A DNA stretch of 64,000 nt from Bacteroidales bacterium KHT7 (GTDB lineage: Bacteria; Bacteroidota; Bacteroidia; Bacteroidales; Bacteroidaceae), in assembly GCA_900102385.1 (NCBI GenBank), contig FNBQ01000009.1, positions 7,583 to 71,582 of the forward strand. The letters run 5' to 3'. The notes beneath the pieces are model-generated. The model saw nothing but the letters and a program-made list of their open reading frames with translations. It made no database searches and was not told where the DNA came from. A program made the position numbers and the translations under genes. This document shows, in pieces, positions 7,293 to 16,983 of this stretch (position 1 is the stretch's first letter; each line of letters starts with the position of its first letter).

Positions 7293-10058
7293 TTAGTGTG
7301 CCTCCAGCCAGTTTTTGCCCCAGCCGCAATCAGCCTTCAACGGAACTTTCATCTTATAGGCATTCTCCATCTCCTCAATTACAATCTGCTCAACCTTCTC
7401 CTTCTCGTCGGGATATACGCTGAAGTTAAGTTCGTCGTGCACCTGAAGAATCATCTTTGAGCGGATTCCTTCTCTTTCGAAACGATTGTAAATATTTATC
7501 ATTGCCACTTTTACGATGTCGGCGGCACTACCTTGGATAGGTGCGTTTATGGCGTTGCGCTCGGCATATCCGCGAACAACCGAGTTGCCCGAATTGATGT
7601 CGGGCAGATAGCAGCGACGCTTGAAAATCGTCTCGGTGTACATCTTTTCGCGAGCCACCTCGATGCTCTTGTTCATGTATTCCTTAACGCTTGGGAAGGT
7701 GGTGAAATATCCGTCAATCAGTTCTTTAGCCTCGGCGCGCGGAACCATCATGCGCTCGGCAAGACCAAACACGCTGATGCCGTAGATAATGCCGAAGTTG
7801 GCAGTCTTTGATTTGCTTCGCTCCGTCTTTGTAACCTCGCTAACATCCTTTTTGTATATTTTTGCAGCCGTTGCAGCATGAATGTCGAGACCTTCGTTAA
7901 AACTCTCAATCATGTTGGCATCGCCGCTAAGATGTGCCATTATTCTAAGTTCAATCTGCGAGTAATCGGCAGAGAAGAACTGGCATCCTTCTTCGGGAAT
8001 GAATGCCTTTCTGATTTCCTTTCCGTTGTCGTCGCGGATAGGAATGTTCTGCAAGTTAGGGTTGCTCGAACTTAGTCTGCCTGTTACCGTAACAGTCTGA
8101 TTAAAAGAAGTATGAATCTTTCCCGTTCGCGGATTTATCAGTTCTGGAAGAGCCTCGATATATGTGCTGAGAAGCTTCTTCAGTCCGCGATAGTCGAGAA
8201 TACGCTCAACGATTTTATGCTTGCCTTTGAGCGATTGCAGAACCTCTTCGGACGTAACGTACTGACCAGTTTTCGTCTTTTTCGGTTTCTCTACAATCTT
8301 CATCTTGTCGAAGAGAATTTCGCCAACTTGCTTCGGCGATGAGATATTAAACTCCTGACCGGCAAGTTCGGTTATCTCCTTTTCGATATTTATGAGTTCT
8401 TCGGTGAATCTTTTTGCACTTTCCTTCAGAGATTCGGTGTCGAGACAAACGCCGTCGTATTCCATCTTTGTAAGAACAGGCACGAGAGGCATCTCGATGT
8501 TGTAGAACAAATCTTCACATTCTTTCTCCTTCAATTTGTCGGCAAGAATGTTTTTGAGTTTCAGAGTAACGTCGGCATCCTCGCAAGCATATTCGTAAAC
8601 GTCGTTTGGCGAGAGGTCGCGCATGTTCTTTTGGTTCTTGCCCTTTGCTCCGATAATCTCCTCGATGTGAATGGTGGTGTAGTTGAGCAGGGTAGAAGCC
8701 ATGTAGTCCAAGTTGTGACGCAACTCGGGTTGTATCACATAATGAGCCACCATTGTGTCGAACATCTTGCCCTTAACCTTGATGCCGTAGTTCATCAGAA
8801 CGAGCATGTCGTATTTCATGTTCTGACCAACCTTGCTGATTTCTTCATTTTCGAAGAACGGTTTGAATTTGTTGAGTGTCGTTTGCGCCTCGTCTCTGTT
8901 TTTGCTTAGCGGAACGTAGTAAGCCTCGTTTTCGGCAAAACTGAAGCTCATACCCACAATATCGGCGTTCATCGGGTCTGTTCCGGTCGTTTCGGTGTCG
9001 AAACAGACTTCTTTTTGTGACAAGATATTTCGCAAAAGCTTATCATCAATCTCTTGATTGTCAACAAGAATGTATTTATGTTCTATGTCTGAAAGTGTAG
9101 TTTGTTTGCTCTCGTTTTTTTCTTCTTGAACATCTGCCGCGAATCCGCCGAACAAATCGCCCTGAATCGGGCCTTTTTCGACCGCCTTCGGCTTAACGCC
9201 CAAAACCTTGTTTAGAAGTTTGCTGAATTCGAGTTCCTCAAAAAGTTTTCTCAACTCCTCCTCGTTCGGTTTGGCGATTTTCAGATTTTCCATGTCGAGA
9301 GTTATCGGAACATCTTTTCGGATTGTGGCGAGAACTCTCGAAAGCGAAATCAGCTCCTTGTTCTCTTCGACCTTTTTCTTCAGAGCACCCTTCAGCTGCT
9401 CGGTGCTGTTAAGAAGATTTTCGATGCTTCCAAATTCGCCGATGATTTTCTGTGCCGTCTTTTCGCCAACACCCGGACATCCCGGAATGTTGTCGGACGC
9501 ATCGCCCATAAGTCCGAGGAAGTCTATAACTTGGTCGGTATTCTCAATGCCGAATTTCTTCTTCACTTCCTCTATGCCCATAATCTCATAGCCGCCGGTA
9601 TGCTTTGGGCGGAACATCTTCACGTTTTCTGTAACCAACTGACCGTAGTCCTTGTCGGGCGTGAGCATAAACGTCTGGATTCCTTTCTCATCTGCCTGAT
9701 GCGAAAGCGTTCCGATAACGTCATCTGCCTCGAAACCAGCAACTTCCAGAATAGGAATGTTGTAAGCCTCGATAACCTTTTTTATTATCGGAACAGAAAG
9801 TTTTATATCTTCGGGAGTTGACTCTCTTTGAGCCTTGTAAGGTTCGTACATCTCGTGGCGGAATGTCTTTCCGCTTGGGTCGAAGGCGATGCCGATGTGC
9901 GTAGGATTCTCATTATTAAGAACATACTCAAGAGTATTGACAAAACCGAGTATTGCCGATGTGTTCAGCCCTTTTGAGTTTATTCTTGGAGTTCGTATAA
10001 GCGCGTAGTAGGCTCTGTAGATGAGCGCGTAGGCATCGAGTAAGAATAGTTTTTCCAT
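7293..10058 (-). CDS. polA: DNA polymerase I
   Basis: Repair and Okazaki-fragment polymerase. The 921 residues show three domains: an N-terminal 5'-3' exonuclease (about 1-290; 'AFDPSGKTFRHEMYEPYKA', 'GLMGDASDNIPG'), a 3'-5' exonuclease domain with the proofreading motif 'CFDTETTGTD' intact (about residue 350), and the polymerase with motif A 'DYSQIELRIMAHLSGD', the O-helix 'TANFGIIYG' and motif C 'LQVHDELN'. Proofreading residues appear present, unlike in some PolA lineages. It diverges from the polyprenyl synthase gene with an 82-bp gap from start to start. Confidence 0.97.
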   Translation of the reverse strand: MEKLFLLDAYALIYRAYYALIRTPRINSKGLNTSAILGFVNTLEYVLNNENPTHIGIAFDPSGKTFRHEMYEPYKAQRESTPEDIKLSVPIIKKVIEAYNIPILEVAGFEADDVIGTLSHQADEKGIQTFMLTPDKDYGQLVTENVKMFRPKHTGGYEIMGIEEVKKKFGIENTDQVIDFLGLMGDASDNIPGCPGVGEKTAQKIIGEFGSIENLLNSTEQLKGALKKKVEENKELISLSRVLATIRKDVPITLDMENLKIAKPNEEELRKLFEELEFSKLLNKVLGVKPKAVEKGPIQGDLFGGFAADVQEEKNESKQTTLSDIEHKYILVDNQEIDDKLLRNILSQKEVCFDTETTGTDPMNADIVGMSFSFAENEAYYVPLSKNRDEAQTTLNKFKPFFENEEISKVGQNMKYDMLVLMNYGIKVKGKMFDTMVAHYVIQPELRHNLDYMASTLLNYTTIHIEEIIGAKGKNQKNMRDLSPNDVYEYACEDADVTLKLKNILADKLKEKECEDLFYNIEMPLVPVLTKMEYDGVCLDTESLKESAKRFTEELINIEKEITELAGQEFNISSPKQVGEILFDKMKIVEKPKKTKTGQYVTSEEVLQSLKGKHKIVERILDYRGLKKLLSTYIEALPELINPRTGKIHTSFNQTVTVTGRLSSSNPNLQNIPIRDDNGKEIRKAFIPEEGCQFFSADYSQIELRIMAHLSGDANMIESFNEGLDIHAATAAKIYKKDVSEVTKTERSKSKTANFGIIYGISVFGLAERMMVPRAEAKELIDGYFTTFPSVKEYMNKSIEVAREKMYTETIFKRRCYLPDINSGNSVVRGYAERNAINAPIQGSAADIVKVAMINIYNRFEREGIRSKMILQVHDELNFSVYPDEKEKVEQIVIEEMENAYKMKVPLKADCGWGKNWLEAH

Positions 10059-10118
10059 TTATTTTAACTTTGAGATGTAAAAGTAACTAAAAAATATGAT
10101 TTACAATCATTTTATTAG

Positions 10119-10126
10119 TAAATTTG
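10119..10126 (+). promoter_or_regulatory. TAnnTTTG box setting the ispB-type start
   Basis: TAAATTTG predicts transcription from about 10132, which excludes the upstream in-frame ATG at 10096 and supports the ATG at 10141 with a very short leader. Confidence 0.6.
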
Positions 10127-10140
10127 CAACTATTATATTT

Positions 10141-11115
10141 ATGGATCAGATTAGTTTTATAAGAAAACCCGTTGAGAAAGAGTTAGAGGCGTTTAATGTT
10201 GTCTTTGACAAGTGCTTTGTGCATGATAATAATCTGATAAATAAGATTTTACAATTCATTCATCAGAAAAAGGGAAAGCAGATGCGCCCCATTCTGGTTC
10301 TCTTGACAGCAAAACTTAACGGTGAGATAAACGACAAGACTCTGTATTCGGCAGTCACTCTCGAACTGCTGCATACGGCAAGCCTTGTGCATGATGATGT
10401 GGTTGATGAAAGCGACAGACGAAGAGGACAGAGAAGTGTTAACTCTCTGTTTGATAATAGGTTGTCTGTTCTTATGGGCGATTATCTTCTCTCTTCGGCT
10501 CTTCTTAATTCGGCCAAGACAAACGACTGCCGCATCGTAAACATCATTAGCATCCTCGGACAGCTGTTGGCAGAAGGCGAGATAAAACAGATTGAAAACA
10601 TCGACAACAAGGATATTTCGGAAGAGAAATACCTCGATGTAATCGAGAAGAAAACAGCTGTTCTCTTTGCGGCAAGTGCCGAAATGGGGGCGGTAAGTGT
10701 CGGAACATCCGACGAAAATATCGCTAAAATACGCGATTTTGGCCGACTTCTGGGCATCTGCTTCCAGATAAAAGATGATATTTTCGACTACATTTCATCG
10801 TCCGAAATAGGCAAACCTACGGGCAACGATATGCGCGAAGGCAAGCTTACTCTGCCTGCCATTTATGCCGTTAATAAGAGCACAGATGCTGCATATCGCG
10901 AGCTTGCGATGAAGGTAAAAAGCCTCGAATCTACCGAAGAAGAGCGCGAAAAACTGATGGATTTTGCCATAAAAAATGGCGGAATAGAGTATGCCGAATC
11001 GGTAATGAAACAGTACGAACAGAAGGCGAAAGATATTCTCGATAGCTTCCCTAAAAGCGATATTCGCGATTCGCTTTTCGAATATCTCGACTTCGTAACA
11101 AACCGTAATTTATAG
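10141..11115 (+). CDS. ispB: Polyprenyl (octaprenyl-type) diphosphate synthase
   Basis: A trans-prenyltransferase that extends FPP with IPP to the long-chain diphosphate used for the menaquinone side chain. The 324 residues carry both Asp-rich motifs: 'LVHDDVVDESD' (FARM, about residue 84) and 'IKDDIFDY' (SARM, about 212), with 'GKLTLPAI' after it. The start at 10141 is chosen over 10096 because a promoter box (10119-10126) lies between them. Exact chain length cannot be read from sequence, so IspB is the generic name. It is convergent with deoC across a shared terminator. Confidence 0.92.
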   Translation: MDQISFIRKPVEKELEAFNVVFDKCFVHDNNLINKILQFIHQKKGKQMRPILVLLTAKLNGEINDKTLYSAVTLELLHTASLVHDDVVDESDRRRGQRSVNSLFDNRLSVLMGDYLLSSALLNSAKTNDCRIVNIISILGQLLAEGEIKQIENIDNKDISEEKYLDVIEKKTAVLFAASAEMGAVSVGTSDENIAKIRDFGRLLGICFQIKDDIFDYISSSEIGKPTGNDMREGKLTLPAIYAVNKSTDAAYRELAMKVKSLESTEEEREKLMDFAIKNGGIEYAESVMKQYEQKAKDILDSFPKSDIRDSLFEYLDFVTNRNL

Positions 11116-11130
11116 TATTTCAGAAATAAA

Positions 11131-11165
11131 AAAACGGGGCTAAATTGCGTATTTAGTCCCGTTTT
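11131..11165. terminator. Bidirectional terminator between ispB and deoC
   Basis: Arms 11131-11145 and 11151-11165 (AAAACGGGGCTAAAT and its complement with one G-T pair), a 5-base loop, and A/T tracts on both sides. It serves both convergent genes. Confidence 0.88.
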
Positions 11166-11204
11166 TCGTCTTTAAATCAAAAGATTTTATCGCTAATGCT
11201 TCGA

Positions 11205-12092
11205 TTAGAAATAATTCTCTGTATCCTTTGTTAATTCCTTGTAGATAAGGTTTGCCAAACTGCTTGTTCCTAGGCGGAACATCTTGTTGTTAACCCACTC
11301 ATTGCCAAGAACTTCCTTAACGATGGTGTAGTAGGTTAGGGCATCGTCGATAGTTTTCATGCCGCCAGCAGGCTTAAATCCAATCTGAATGCCAGTCTTC
11401 TCCTTGTATTCCTTGATAGCCTCGCACATAACGTAAGCTGCCTCTGGAGTGGCTGCAGGAGAGATTTTTCCGGTAGATGTCTTGATGTAATCGGCTCCGG
11501 CATACATTGCGATGATGGCTGCTTTCTTGATGTTTTCAGCGGTTTTCAACGCGCCAGTCTCGAGGATTACCTTAAGCGATTTCTCGCCGCAGATAGCCTT
11601 CAATTCAGAAATTGTGTCGGCAACACCCTCATAATCACCAGCCAAGAACTGACCAACAGGCAGAACGATGTCGATTTCTGTTGCTCCGTCCTTAACAGCA
11701 AGGGCTGTCTCGGCAACCTTAACCTCTTGGAATGTCTGTGAAGAAGGGAAAGCGCCTGATACACAAGTGATTTCTACGCCGTCAACCTCGAGTGAATCGG
11801 CTACGATTTTAGAGAAATTAGGGTAGACGCAAATGGCTGCAACGTGTCCCAAATCGGTGTGGTCGGCATCGAAACTGTTTACTTTCTCAACCATTTTCAA
11901 GATGCTCTCGTCGCTGTCGGTACAGCTCAAAGAAGTAAGTTCGATGCTGTTGAACAAGAACTTCATTGTCTCTGGAGTGCGGTTTTCAGCCAGTCTTTCG
12001 CTGATAATTCTCTCAACCTTAGCCTTTACAGCCTCGTCGTTGAGTGCAGTATTATACTGCTTTAAAGCTTCCTCGTACTTGTTTGTATCCAT
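11205..12092 (-). CDS. deoC: Deoxyribose-phosphate aldolase
   Basis: Cleaves 2-deoxyribose-5-phosphate to acetaldehyde and glyceraldehyde-3-phosphate in deoxynucleoside catabolism. The 295-residue TIM-barrel protein has the Schiff-base lysine in 'GADYIKTSTGKISPAAT', the proton-relay region 'IGFKPAGGMKT' and the phosphate site 'FRLGTSSLANL'. It is at the longer end of the DeoC family, with an N-terminal helical extension as in other Bacteroidetes. It is the last gene of the run uvrC-dtd-mazG-deoC, starting 2 bp after the MazG-like gene stops, so it is almost certainly cotranscribed. Confidence 0.95.
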   Translation of the reverse strand: MDTNKYEEALKQYNTALNDEAVKAKVERIISERLAENRTPETMKFLFNSIELTSLSCTDSDESILKMVEKVNSFDADHTDLGHVAAICVYPNFSKIVADSLEVDGVEITCVSGAFPSSQTFQEVKVAETALAVKDGATEIDIVLPVGQFLAGDYEGVADTISELKAICGEKSLKVILETGALKTAENIKKAAIIAMYAGADYIKTSTGKISPAATPEAAYVMCEAIKEYKEKTGIQIGFKPAGGMKTIDDALTYYTIVKEVLGNEWVNNKMFRLGTSSLANLIYKELTKDTENYF

Positions 12093-12094
12093 AA

Positions 12095-12418
12095 TTATTT
12101 CAGTTTTGTATTATTCAAATGTCTTTCTTTATCGCGCGATGTTTTCTTCTCAAGATTCTTTTTAAAAGCCTCTGTAAGGTCTACGCCCGTCTGGTTGGCA
12201 AGACATATCAGAACCCACAAAATGTCCGCCATTTCATCGTCTAAATCGTGCTTTTCGCCCTCTTTGAACGACTGTTCGCCGTATGTCCTTGCCATTATTC
12301 GTGCCAGCTCGCCCACCTCTTCGGTAAGGCAAGCCATGTTTGTAAGCTCGTTGAAGTATCTCACGCCGTACTGGCGAATCCACTCGTCAACTTGCTTCTG
12401 AGCCTCTTCTATCGTCAT
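12095..12418 (-). CDS. MazG-like nucleotide pyrophosphohydrolase
   Basis: A 107-residue all-alpha NTP pyrophosphatase. The metal-binding signature is visible as 'LTEEVGELARIMAR' (EExxE, about residues 31-44) and 'DLDDEMADILWVLICLANQ' (ExxD, about 57-75). Family members hydrolyse (d)NTPs or odd nucleotides to the monophosphate. It lies between dtd and deoC with 2-bp gaps on each side, giving a translationally coupled group devoted to sanitising nucleotides and tRNA charging. The precise substrate is unknown. Confidence 0.88.
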   Translation of the reverse strand: MTIEEAQKQVDEWIRQYGVRYFNELTNMACLTEEVGELARIMARTYGEQSFKEGEKHDLDDEMADILWVLICLANQTGVDLTEAFKKNLEKKTSRDKERHLNNTKLK

Positions 12419-12420
12419 TT

Positions 12421-12873
12421 TTATTCCTTATTTTTGCTATCCATAATGATGGTTACCGGGCCATCGTTAAGCAACTCAACCTTCATGTCTGCGCCAAATT
12501 CGCCTGTGCCTATCGGTTTGCCCAGTTCGTTCTCCATTATCTCGCAGAATTTGTTGTAGAGAGGTATTGAAATCTCGTGTTTGGCGGCTCTGATGTACGA
12601 AGGACGGTTGCCTTTCTTGGTCGATGCCATGAGCGTAAACTGACTTACTACGATGATTTCGCCGCCGATATCGAGGACTGATTTGTTCATTACACCGTTT
12701 TCATCGTCAAAAATACGCATGTTTACAGCCTTTTTACAGAGCCATTCGGCGTCTTCTGGAGTGTCGGCTTCCTCTATTCCGACAAGGATAAGCAAGCCCT
12801 TTCCGATAGCCGATTTTATGCTGTTGTTGATGGTTACGCTTGCTTTCGAAACCCTTTGTATAACAACTCTCAT
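12421..12873 (-). CDS. dtd: D-aminoacyl-tRNA deacylase
   Basis: Hydrolyses D-aminoacyl-tRNA and glycyl-tRNA(Ala), protecting translation from mischarging. The 150 residues match the Dtd length. Signatures are 'MRVVIQRVSKASV' at the N-terminus, the catalytic 'SQFTLMAST' (about 77-85) and the C-terminal Gly-cisPro motif in 'NDGPVTIIMDS' (about 136-146). It follows uvrC by 63 bp and precedes the MazG-like gene by 2 bp. Confidence 0.96.
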   Translation of the reverse strand: MRVVIQRVSKASVTINNSIKSAIGKGLLILVGIEEADTPEDAEWLCKKAVNMRIFDDENGVMNKSVLDIGGEIIVVSQFTLMASTKKGNRPSYIRAAKHEISIPLYNKFCEIMENELGKPIGTGEFGADMKVELLNDGPVTIIMDSKNKE

Positions 12874-12936
12874 TTCAATGTTTTATTTACAAAGATAAAC
12901 AATATTCTATATAGATGCTATTTTTATGCAGAAAAT

Positions 12937-14769
12937 TTACTCTTTTTGAGTGCCGAAATACTTCACGATAATGCCAGCCTTGCTCTCTCCAACGACAGTT
13001 TTCAAGTTGCCGAAAGACGCTTCTTTTATGCGTTTTACGCTCTTGAAATGCTTCAGAAGGGCACTTTTTGTCTTTTCTCCGATGCCTTTTATGTCGTCGA
13101 GTTCCGATTTTGTCTGTGCTTTGCTTCGCTTATCCTTATGGAAAGTGATGGCATATCGGTGAACTTCGTCTTGAATCTGTGTAAGAAACTTGAAAAGACG
13201 CGACTTTATATCGATTCCAATTGTTGCCGGAGGGTTGCCGAAGAGCAGTTCTGACGTGCGGTGTTTGTCGTTCTTTGCAAGTCCTGCGATGGCTATATCA
13301 AGGTGTAAAACATCCTCTACAACGCTTCTTATTGCCTCCATCTGTCCCTTTCCACCATCGGCAATAATGAGGTCGGGCAGAGGCTGATTCTCCTCTACAA
13401 GACGCGAATATCGGCGAAATACCACCTCGCGCATAGATGCGTAATCGTCAGGACCTTCAACCGTTTTTATATTGAATTTGCGGTAATCAGACTTGCTTGG
13501 CTTTGCTTTTTTGAATACAACGCAGCCCGCTACGGCATATTCGCCCGAAATATTCGAGTTATCGAAGCATTCTATGTGCATTGGCAGCTGTTTTAGCTTC
13601 AGTGCGTCTTGTAGTTCCTTCATCAGGCTGGTGCTCTTTTGCTCTGGATTTAGCTTTTCTGCGCGCTTTAATCGGTCGAACTGGTATTGCTTTACGTTCA
13701 TTTCCGACAGGCTGAGAAGCTTCTTTTTATCGCCTCTTTGCGGCACGGTAAACGTTACATTGTTCAGTTCCGACTCAATTTCGAAAGGTACGATAATCTC
13801 TTTTGAGGTGCTTTTATAACGCTCGCGCATCTCGATTATACCCATTAAAAGCAGTTCTTCTTTGGTTTCATCGAGCCTTTTTTTGTACTCAAAAGTGAAA
13901 GCTTGGTTAATTGCGCCATTGGTGATATGCAGGTAATTTATAAATGCATTATCCTCGTCAATGCCGATTGAGAACACATCTATATTATGCAAAATCTGAC
14001 TTACAACCTCGCTTTTTGCCCTGTAATTTTCGAGAATCATGTATTTTTTTTTGATGATTTCAGCCTCTTCAAAACGCATTTCTTCCGAAAGCTGAAGCAT
14101 CTTTTCGTACATTTCTTTCTCTATTTCGTGCGTGTTTCCTTTCAGAATTTCTTTAATCTGACGGATATTTTCGATGTATTCTTCGTGACTTTGTTTCGCT
14201 ATGCAAGGTCCTAAACAGTTCTTGATATGATACTCCAAACAAGGCGAAAACTTGCCGGATTTTATGTTTTCTGGAGATAAAACAAGGTTACAAGTCCGCA
14301 AAGGATATAGCTTTTTTATTAGCTCAAGAAGCGTGTACATTGTCGAAATATGCGAGTACGGACCGTAGTAGGTTGCGCCATTTCTTTCTGTTTTCCGGGT
14401 GCTAAAAACGCGTGGAAAATACTCGTTGCTTACGCAAATAGAAGGGTAGGTTTTGTCATCTTTTAGCAGAATATTATACCTCGGCTTGTACTTTTTTATG
14501 AGGTTATTTTCGAGTAAAAGAGCATCTTCTTCGGTGTTTACAACCACATATTTCAGGTCTCGAATCTTGCTTACAAGCATCCTCGTTTTGTTCGAAATCT
14601 GGTTCTTGTTAAAGTAAGAACTAACCCTTCTTTTTAGATTTTTTGCCTTGCCAACATAGATGATTTCTCCCTCCTCGTTGAGGTACTGATAGCATCCCGG
14701 ACACTCTGGTAAATTGTGTACGATGCCCATGATATAATCCCTGTAAGAAGACGCTTTCTGCTCGCTCAT
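12937..14769 (-). CDS. uvrC: Excinuclease ABC subunit C
   Basis: The dual-incision nuclease of nucleotide excision repair. The 610 residues show an N-terminal GIY-YIG domain ('CPGCYQYL...IIYVGKAKNLKRRVSSYF', about 18-50), a UvrB-interacting UVR motif near residue 205 ('EKMLQLSEEMRFEEAE'), the RNase H-like 3' domain ('ECFDNSNISGEYAVA', 'DLIIADGGKGQ') and a C-terminal helix-hairpin-helix ('DDIKGIGEKTKSALLKHF'). It heads the uvrC-dtd-mazG-deoC run and lies 125 bp after mnmG, with the parS-like site in between. Confidence 0.97.
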   Translation of the reverse strand: MSEQKASSYRDYIMGIVHNLPECPGCYQYLNEEGEIIYVGKAKNLKRRVSSYFNKNQISNKTRMLVSKIRDLKYVVVNTEEDALLLENNLIKKYKPRYNILLKDDKTYPSICVSNEYFPRVFSTRKTERNGATYYGPYSHISTMYTLLELIKKLYPLRTCNLVLSPENIKSGKFSPCLEYHIKNCLGPCIAKQSHEEYIENIRQIKEILKGNTHEIEKEMYEKMLQLSEEMRFEEAEIIKKKYMILENYRAKSEVVSQILHNIDVFSIGIDEDNAFINYLHITNGAINQAFTFEYKKRLDETKEELLLMGIIEMRERYKSTSKEIIVPFEIESELNNVTFTVPQRGDKKKLLSLSEMNVKQYQFDRLKRAEKLNPEQKSTSLMKELQDALKLKQLPMHIECFDNSNISGEYAVAGCVVFKKAKPSKSDYRKFNIKTVEGPDDYASMREVVFRRYSRLVEENQPLPDLIIADGGKGQMEAIRSVVEDVLHLDIAIAGLAKNDKHRTSELLFGNPPATIGIDIKSRLFKFLTQIQDEVHRYAITFHKDKRSKAQTKSELDDIKGIGEKTKSALLKHFKSVKRIKEASFGNLKTVVGESKAGIIVKYFGTQKE

Positions 14770-14868
14770 GATAGTGTGGTGTTAAAGTATAACTTCAGCA
14801 AAAAATGCTTTAATAAACTTTTGTAACTTCTTGATTTGACGGATGGTTATAAGTTTTGTGAAACAAAT

Positions 14869-14884
14869 TGTTTCACGTGAAACC
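14869..14884. other. parS-like ParB binding site
   Basis: TGTTTCACGTGAAACC matches the ParB site consensus TGTTTCACGTGAAACA at 15 of 16 positions, including the central palindrome. A further half-site GTGAAACA lies immediately to the left (14858-14865). It sits between mnmG and uvrC, outside both coding regions. parS sites usually cluster near oriC. No parA/parB gene is in the window. Confidence 0.72.
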
Positions 14885-14894
14885 CAGCCTAAAA

Positions 14895-16766
14895 TCACCT
14901 TCCGAGGAGCACGAGCAGGATGTTGATATCGCTTGGTGAAACGCCCGGAATTCGACTTGCCTGAGCCAGAGATTCGGGGTCGATTTTCGTGAGCTTCTGG
15001 CGAGCCTCAGTCGAGAGATTCTGAATCTCGTTGTACTTGAAGCGACCCTTGATTTTGATGTTCTCGAGACGCTGCATTTTGTCCGCCACAAGTTTCTCTC
15101 GTTCGATGTAACCTTTGTATTTTATCTGTATCTCGGTGGCTTCGATAATTTCGTCTTTTCTGTCATCAATCTTGTCGAGGAGATTTCTGAAAGATTCGAT
15201 TTGCGAAGATATGTTTTCGATGCCAATCTGAGGGCGGCTAATCAAATCGATTAGCTTGCAACCTTGCTTGATTGGGGTAGCGCCAACTTGCTCAAGAAAC
15301 GGATTTATTCTGTCTGGTTTGATTGAGAAATTTTGGCAGAATTCAACGATGTCGTTCATCTGTTTTTCTTTCTTCTTGAAATACTTAAAACGGGCAGAAG
15401 TTGCAAGTCCGATGTTGAATGCTTTTTCTGTCAAGCGAGCATCTGCATCGTCTTGTCTGAGCAAGATTCTGTATTCGGCTCTCGAAGTAAACATTCGGTA
15501 AGGCTCGTCCACACCCTTTGTGACCAAATCGTCGATGAGAACGCCAATATATGCTTCGTCGCGTCCGAGAGTGAAAGTCTTGTTTCCGCTGCAACGCAGA
15601 GCTGCGTTTATTCCGGCAATTGTTCCTTGGCCGCCAGCTTCCTCGTAGCCAGTTGTGCCGTTAACCTGTCCGGCAAAGAACAAACCTTTCAGAATCTTCG
15701 ATTCGAGCGTGTGCGTGAGCTGCGTAGGGTCGAAGAAATCGTATTCAATTGCATATCCCGGGCGATAGAGCTGGATATTCTCAAAAGCTGGAATCTTTTT
15801 CAGGGCGTTTAACTGAATTTCTATCGGAAGCGATGACGAGAAACCGTTCAGATACATTTCCTGTGTTGTTTCGCCTTCGGGTTCGAGAAATAGCGGATGC
15901 TGCTCCTTGTCGGGGAATGTTACGATTTTTGTCTCGATGCTCGGACAGTATCTCGGACCGATACTCTTGATTTGACCGTTGTAGAGAGGGGAGTCGGGCA
16001 GACCTTCGTTCAGAATTCTGTGAACTTCTGAATTTGTGTAGCAAGTCCAGCACGGAAGTTGCTTCAGTTTTCGCGATTCGCCCATGTAAGAGAACTTGTG
16101 AAAATCGTTTTCGCCGTCCTGAACCTCCATTCTCGAGAAATCAACGCTTCGCGCATCAATTCTTACCGGAGTTCCAGTCTTCATTCGTGCCGCGTTGATG
16201 CCGTGAGCAGTTATCGATTCAGTAAGATGATATGAGGCAGGCTCGGCAACTCTTCCGCCCGGAACTTGTGTTCTTCCGAAGTGCATTAGTCCGTTAAGGA
16301 ATGTTCCTGCGGTGAGAACGACCGATTTCGCATAGAATTCAACATCGAGAATCGTCTTTACACCAACGATTTCATCGCCCTTTACTATTATTTCCTTTAC
16401 AACATCTTGCCAGATGCTGAGGTTTGGTGTGTTTTCGAGAATCTCGCGCCATGCCCAGATAAACTTGCCACGGTCGCACTGTGCTCTTGGACTCCACATT
16501 GCCGGACCTTTAGAGCGGTTAAGCATTCGGAACTGAATGGCTGTACGGTCGGTGACGATGCCCATGAATCCTCCGAGAGCATCGATTTCGCGGACAATCT
16601 GTCCTTTTGCGATGCCTCCGATGGCAGGATTACAGCTCATCTGTCCGATTTTGTTCATGTCAATGGTAATAAGGCAAGTTTTGGCTCCCATATTGGCGGA
16701 GGCTGCCGCTGCTTCGCATCCAGCGTGTCCTGCGCCGATAACAATCACATCAAATTTAAATTCCAT
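14895..16766 (-). CDS. mnmG: tRNA uridine-5-carboxymethylaminomethyl modification enzyme MnmG
   Basis: The FAD-dependent partner of MnmE in forming cmnm5U34 in tRNA wobble positions. The 623 residues have the dinucleotide-binding 'VIGAGHAGCEAAAASANMG' at residues 10-28, 'GYEEAGGQGTIAGINAALR' (about 353-371), and the C-terminal helical domain for tRNA/MnmE contact. A TATTTTTG box on the minus strand (16789-16796) lies 23 bp upstream. The gene often lies near oriC in bacteria (old name gidA), which fits the nearby parS-like site. Confidence 0.97.
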   Translation of the reverse strand: MEFKFDVIVIGAGHAGCEAAAASANMGAKTCLITIDMNKIGQMSCNPAIGGIAKGQIVREIDALGGFMGIVTDRTAIQFRMLNRSKGPAMWSPRAQCDRGKFIWAWREILENTPNLSIWQDVVKEIIVKGDEIVGVKTILDVEFYAKSVVLTAGTFLNGLMHFGRTQVPGGRVAEPASYHLTESITAHGINAARMKTGTPVRIDARSVDFSRMEVQDGENDFHKFSYMGESRKLKQLPCWTCYTNSEVHRILNEGLPDSPLYNGQIKSIGPRYCPSIETKIVTFPDKEQHPLFLEPEGETTQEMYLNGFSSSLPIEIQLNALKKIPAFENIQLYRPGYAIEYDFFDPTQLTHTLESKILKGLFFAGQVNGTTGYEEAGGQGTIAGINAALRCSGNKTFTLGRDEAYIGVLIDDLVTKGVDEPYRMFTSRAEYRILLRQDDADARLTEKAFNIGLATSARFKYFKKKEKQMNDIVEFCQNFSIKPDRINPFLEQVGATPIKQGCKLIDLISRPQIGIENISSQIESFRNLLDKIDDRKDEIIEATEIQIKYKGYIEREKLVADKMQRLENIKIKGRFKYNEIQNLSTEARQKLTKIDPESLAQASRIPGVSPSDINILLVLLGR

Positions 16767-16913
16767 AAGTCCGATTTTAATATTAGCGCAAAAATAAACA
16801 AAATTATTTTCTTTTGAAATGTGTAGTTTGCAAATACGAGTGTTAAACGCTTTTTTTTAGGTCGGGATTGATTTTTTACCTTATATATTCCGTAAAATTT
16901 CATTTTTTTAGTA

Positions 16914-16921
16914 TACTTTTG
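16914..16921 (+). promoter_or_regulatory. TAnnTTTG box of the frdCAB operon
   Basis: TACTTTTG predicts a start near 16928 and a leader of about 55 nt before frdC. No clear upstream TTTG is seen at the standard spacing. Confidence 0.55.
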
Positions 16922-16983
16922 CGCAAAGAAGGCAAGAACAAATTTGTATTAATAATAAAATAACTTTAAATTTTTAATCATTT

